A stretch of DNA of 64,000 nucleotides from Prevotella sp. (GTDB lineage: Bacteria > Bacteroidota > Bacteroidia > Bacteroidales > Bacteroidaceae): positions 1 through 64,000 of the forward strand of contig JAEEVT010000003.1 in assembly GCA_016291005.1 (NCBI GenBank), in the 5' to 3' direction. The notes beneath the pieces were generated by a model. The model made no database searches. It worked only from the letters and a program-made list of their open reading frames with translations, and was not told where the DNA came from. Every line of letters begins with the position of its first letter. The stretch's first letter is position 1. Below, piece by piece: positions 63,161 to 64,000 of the stretch. The position numbers and the translations under genes were made by a program.

Positions 63161-64000
63161 ATGAACAAGGCAATGATTGCTTTCGTCCTGTGCTGCTGCA
63201 TGATTTCGTGCACCAAGGACGAAGCCCCGAACAATGAGTGCGACATCGAGAGTGCCTGGGTGGAAGGCTCGGAACTGGAGAAGATTTTCTACGATACGGC
63301 AGAGATGCGCAAAGAGAACATCAGCTCGAAAGAGACGAGTATCACGTTTGTCGTGCGCTCAATGGCAATGGTGCCAACGGAGATTCCAGTATACTTCAAG
63401 ATTACCTCCAAAGCCACCATCGAACCGGCAAGCGGCTCGCCGCAGGATTTTACGAAAGGGTCTGTCACCTACACCGTCACCTCTGAGGACGGACAATGGA
63501 AGCGTACCTACAAAGTCGCATTTACGGAGCCCATGCTGCCCAAGAGCAGGCACTCGTTCGAGTATGCAGACACGGCGGGAGGCGGTATTTTCATCAAGAA
63601 CTGGTATCATCAGTTTTATGAGATTGACGAGTACGGCGAGACCCAGAGACTCTGGGCGTCGGGCAATCCCGGCTTCGCCTTGACATTGTTTTCCGGAGCT
63701 GGGCCCGAAGAGTTCCCAACCTATATGTCTGATGCAGGGTTTGAGGGTAATTGCGTACGCTTAGAGACGATGTCCACAGGAGAACTTGGTAAGAGCATGG
63801 GCAAGCCCATCGCTGCAGGCAACCTCTTCCTGGGCAAGTTTAACGTAGACATGTCTGCGATAGACCCGCTGAAAGCTACGGAGTTTGGCGTGCGGTGGGA
63901 CAGGGAACCAGTGCGCATCACAGGCTATTACAAATACAAGCCAGGAAAGGACTTCACTAACGCTGAGATGGTCATCGATCCCAACCGTACCGACGAAGCC
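63161..64000 (+). CDS. PCMD-type surface lipoprotein (partial at right edge)
   Basis: 280 residues are visible and the frame is open to the window end, so the C-terminus is missing. The lipobox is MISC (Cys17), followed by TKDEAPNNE, a likely surface export signal. The N-terminal half includes an Ig-like segment (TFVVRSMAMVPTEIPVYFKI). The later part, with TEFGVRWDREPVRITGYYKYKPG, matches the PCMD (putative carbohydrate metabolism) domain of Bacteroidales lipoproteins often linked to glycan use. The start at 63161 follows from the promoter position and the compact signal peptide. Confidence 0.88.
   Translation, partial: MNKAMIAFVLCCCMISCTKDEAPNNECDIESAWVEGSELEKIFYDTAEMRKENISSKETSITFVVRSMAMVPTEIPVYFKITSKATIEPASGSPQDFTKGSVTYTVTSEDGQWKRTYKVAFTEPMLPKSRHSFEYADTAGGGIFIKNWYHQFYEIDEYGETQRLWASGNPGFALTLFSGAGPEEFPTYMSDAGFEGNCVRLETMSTGELGKSMGKPIAAGNLFLGKFNVDMSAIDPLKATEFGVRWDREPVRITGYYKYKPGKDFTNAEMVIDPNRTDEA

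Overview
The window reads as a chromosomal segment of a Bacteroidales bacterium, most likely Prevotella or a close relative. Three things point there. Nearly every recognisable promoter carries the Bacteroidetes -7 box TAnnTTTG, with no E. coli-like -10. Type IX secretion genes (porU, porV) sit together with many large exported proteins ending in a Prevotella-style C-terminal sorting tail (G-x-Y/F-I-x-N-G-x-K/T-V-x-x-K). Most exported proteins also have glutamine right after the predicted signal-peptide cut. There is no rRNA, CRISPR array, transposase or prophage; one tRNA-Leu is present.

Layout. 1-300: hairpin-rich non-coding DNA that may be the 3' part of a structured RNA. 304-6290 (minus): FAH hydrolase, porU, porV, ispF. 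6376-11548 (plus): exported hypothetical, rpoN, PAP2-like membrane protein, purE, ispG. 11582-12724 (minus): GNAT-like protein. 12899-31303 (minus): four giant exported proteins built of cleaved-adhesin, beta-helix, SusE/F-like, CBM26-like, cohesin-like, dockerin-like and FIVAR-like modules. 31368-31694: a lone MNT nucleotidyltransferase flanked by a leader duplication. 31695-32535: about 840 bp of non-coding DNA with a recurring 12-bp motif and three covarying hairpins. 32536-35304: a pectate lyase-like protein. 35394-36872: an RluA-type pseudouridine synthase with in-frame palindromes. 37071-39282 (plus): a dockerin protein followed by a double cohesin-like protein. 39441-51738 (minus): envelope proteins (beta-barrel candidate, DUF1573, OmpA, Ig-like CTD protein, small lipoprotein, collagen-like lipoprotein). 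52163-52247: tRNA-Leu. 52387-54767 (plus): ManC and a GT4 glycosyltransferase. 54828-60770 (minus): an Lrp-led operon with a C26-M19 fusion, a glutaminyl cyclase-like enzyme, DUF4294 and an HhH protein. 60900-63048: O-methyltransferase and aroQ diverging from xerD. 63161-64000: a partial PCMD-type lipoprotein.

How they fit together. PorU and PorV are the sortase and shuttle of type IX secretion, and at least six other proteins here carry tails that this machine could recognise. Many are predicted to bind glycans (starch-like and pectin-like), and one is a probable pectate lyase, so the segment looks like a surface polysaccharide-handling region that lacks SusC/SusD. The pair at 37071-39282 suggests a cohesin-dockerin attachment: the dockerin partner has no sorting tail, while the cohesin-like partner has one. 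The glutaminyl cyclase-like enzyme would cap the N-terminal glutamines of the exported proteins.

A second theme is small repeats. Families of short words (TTAAGAATTA, AATGAGAAATG, TAACGAAA) and small palindromes fill gene borders and run into coding ends, supplying a signal peptide, several C-termini, a terminator and in-frame inserts. All functional calls come from reading motifs; no database search was run.
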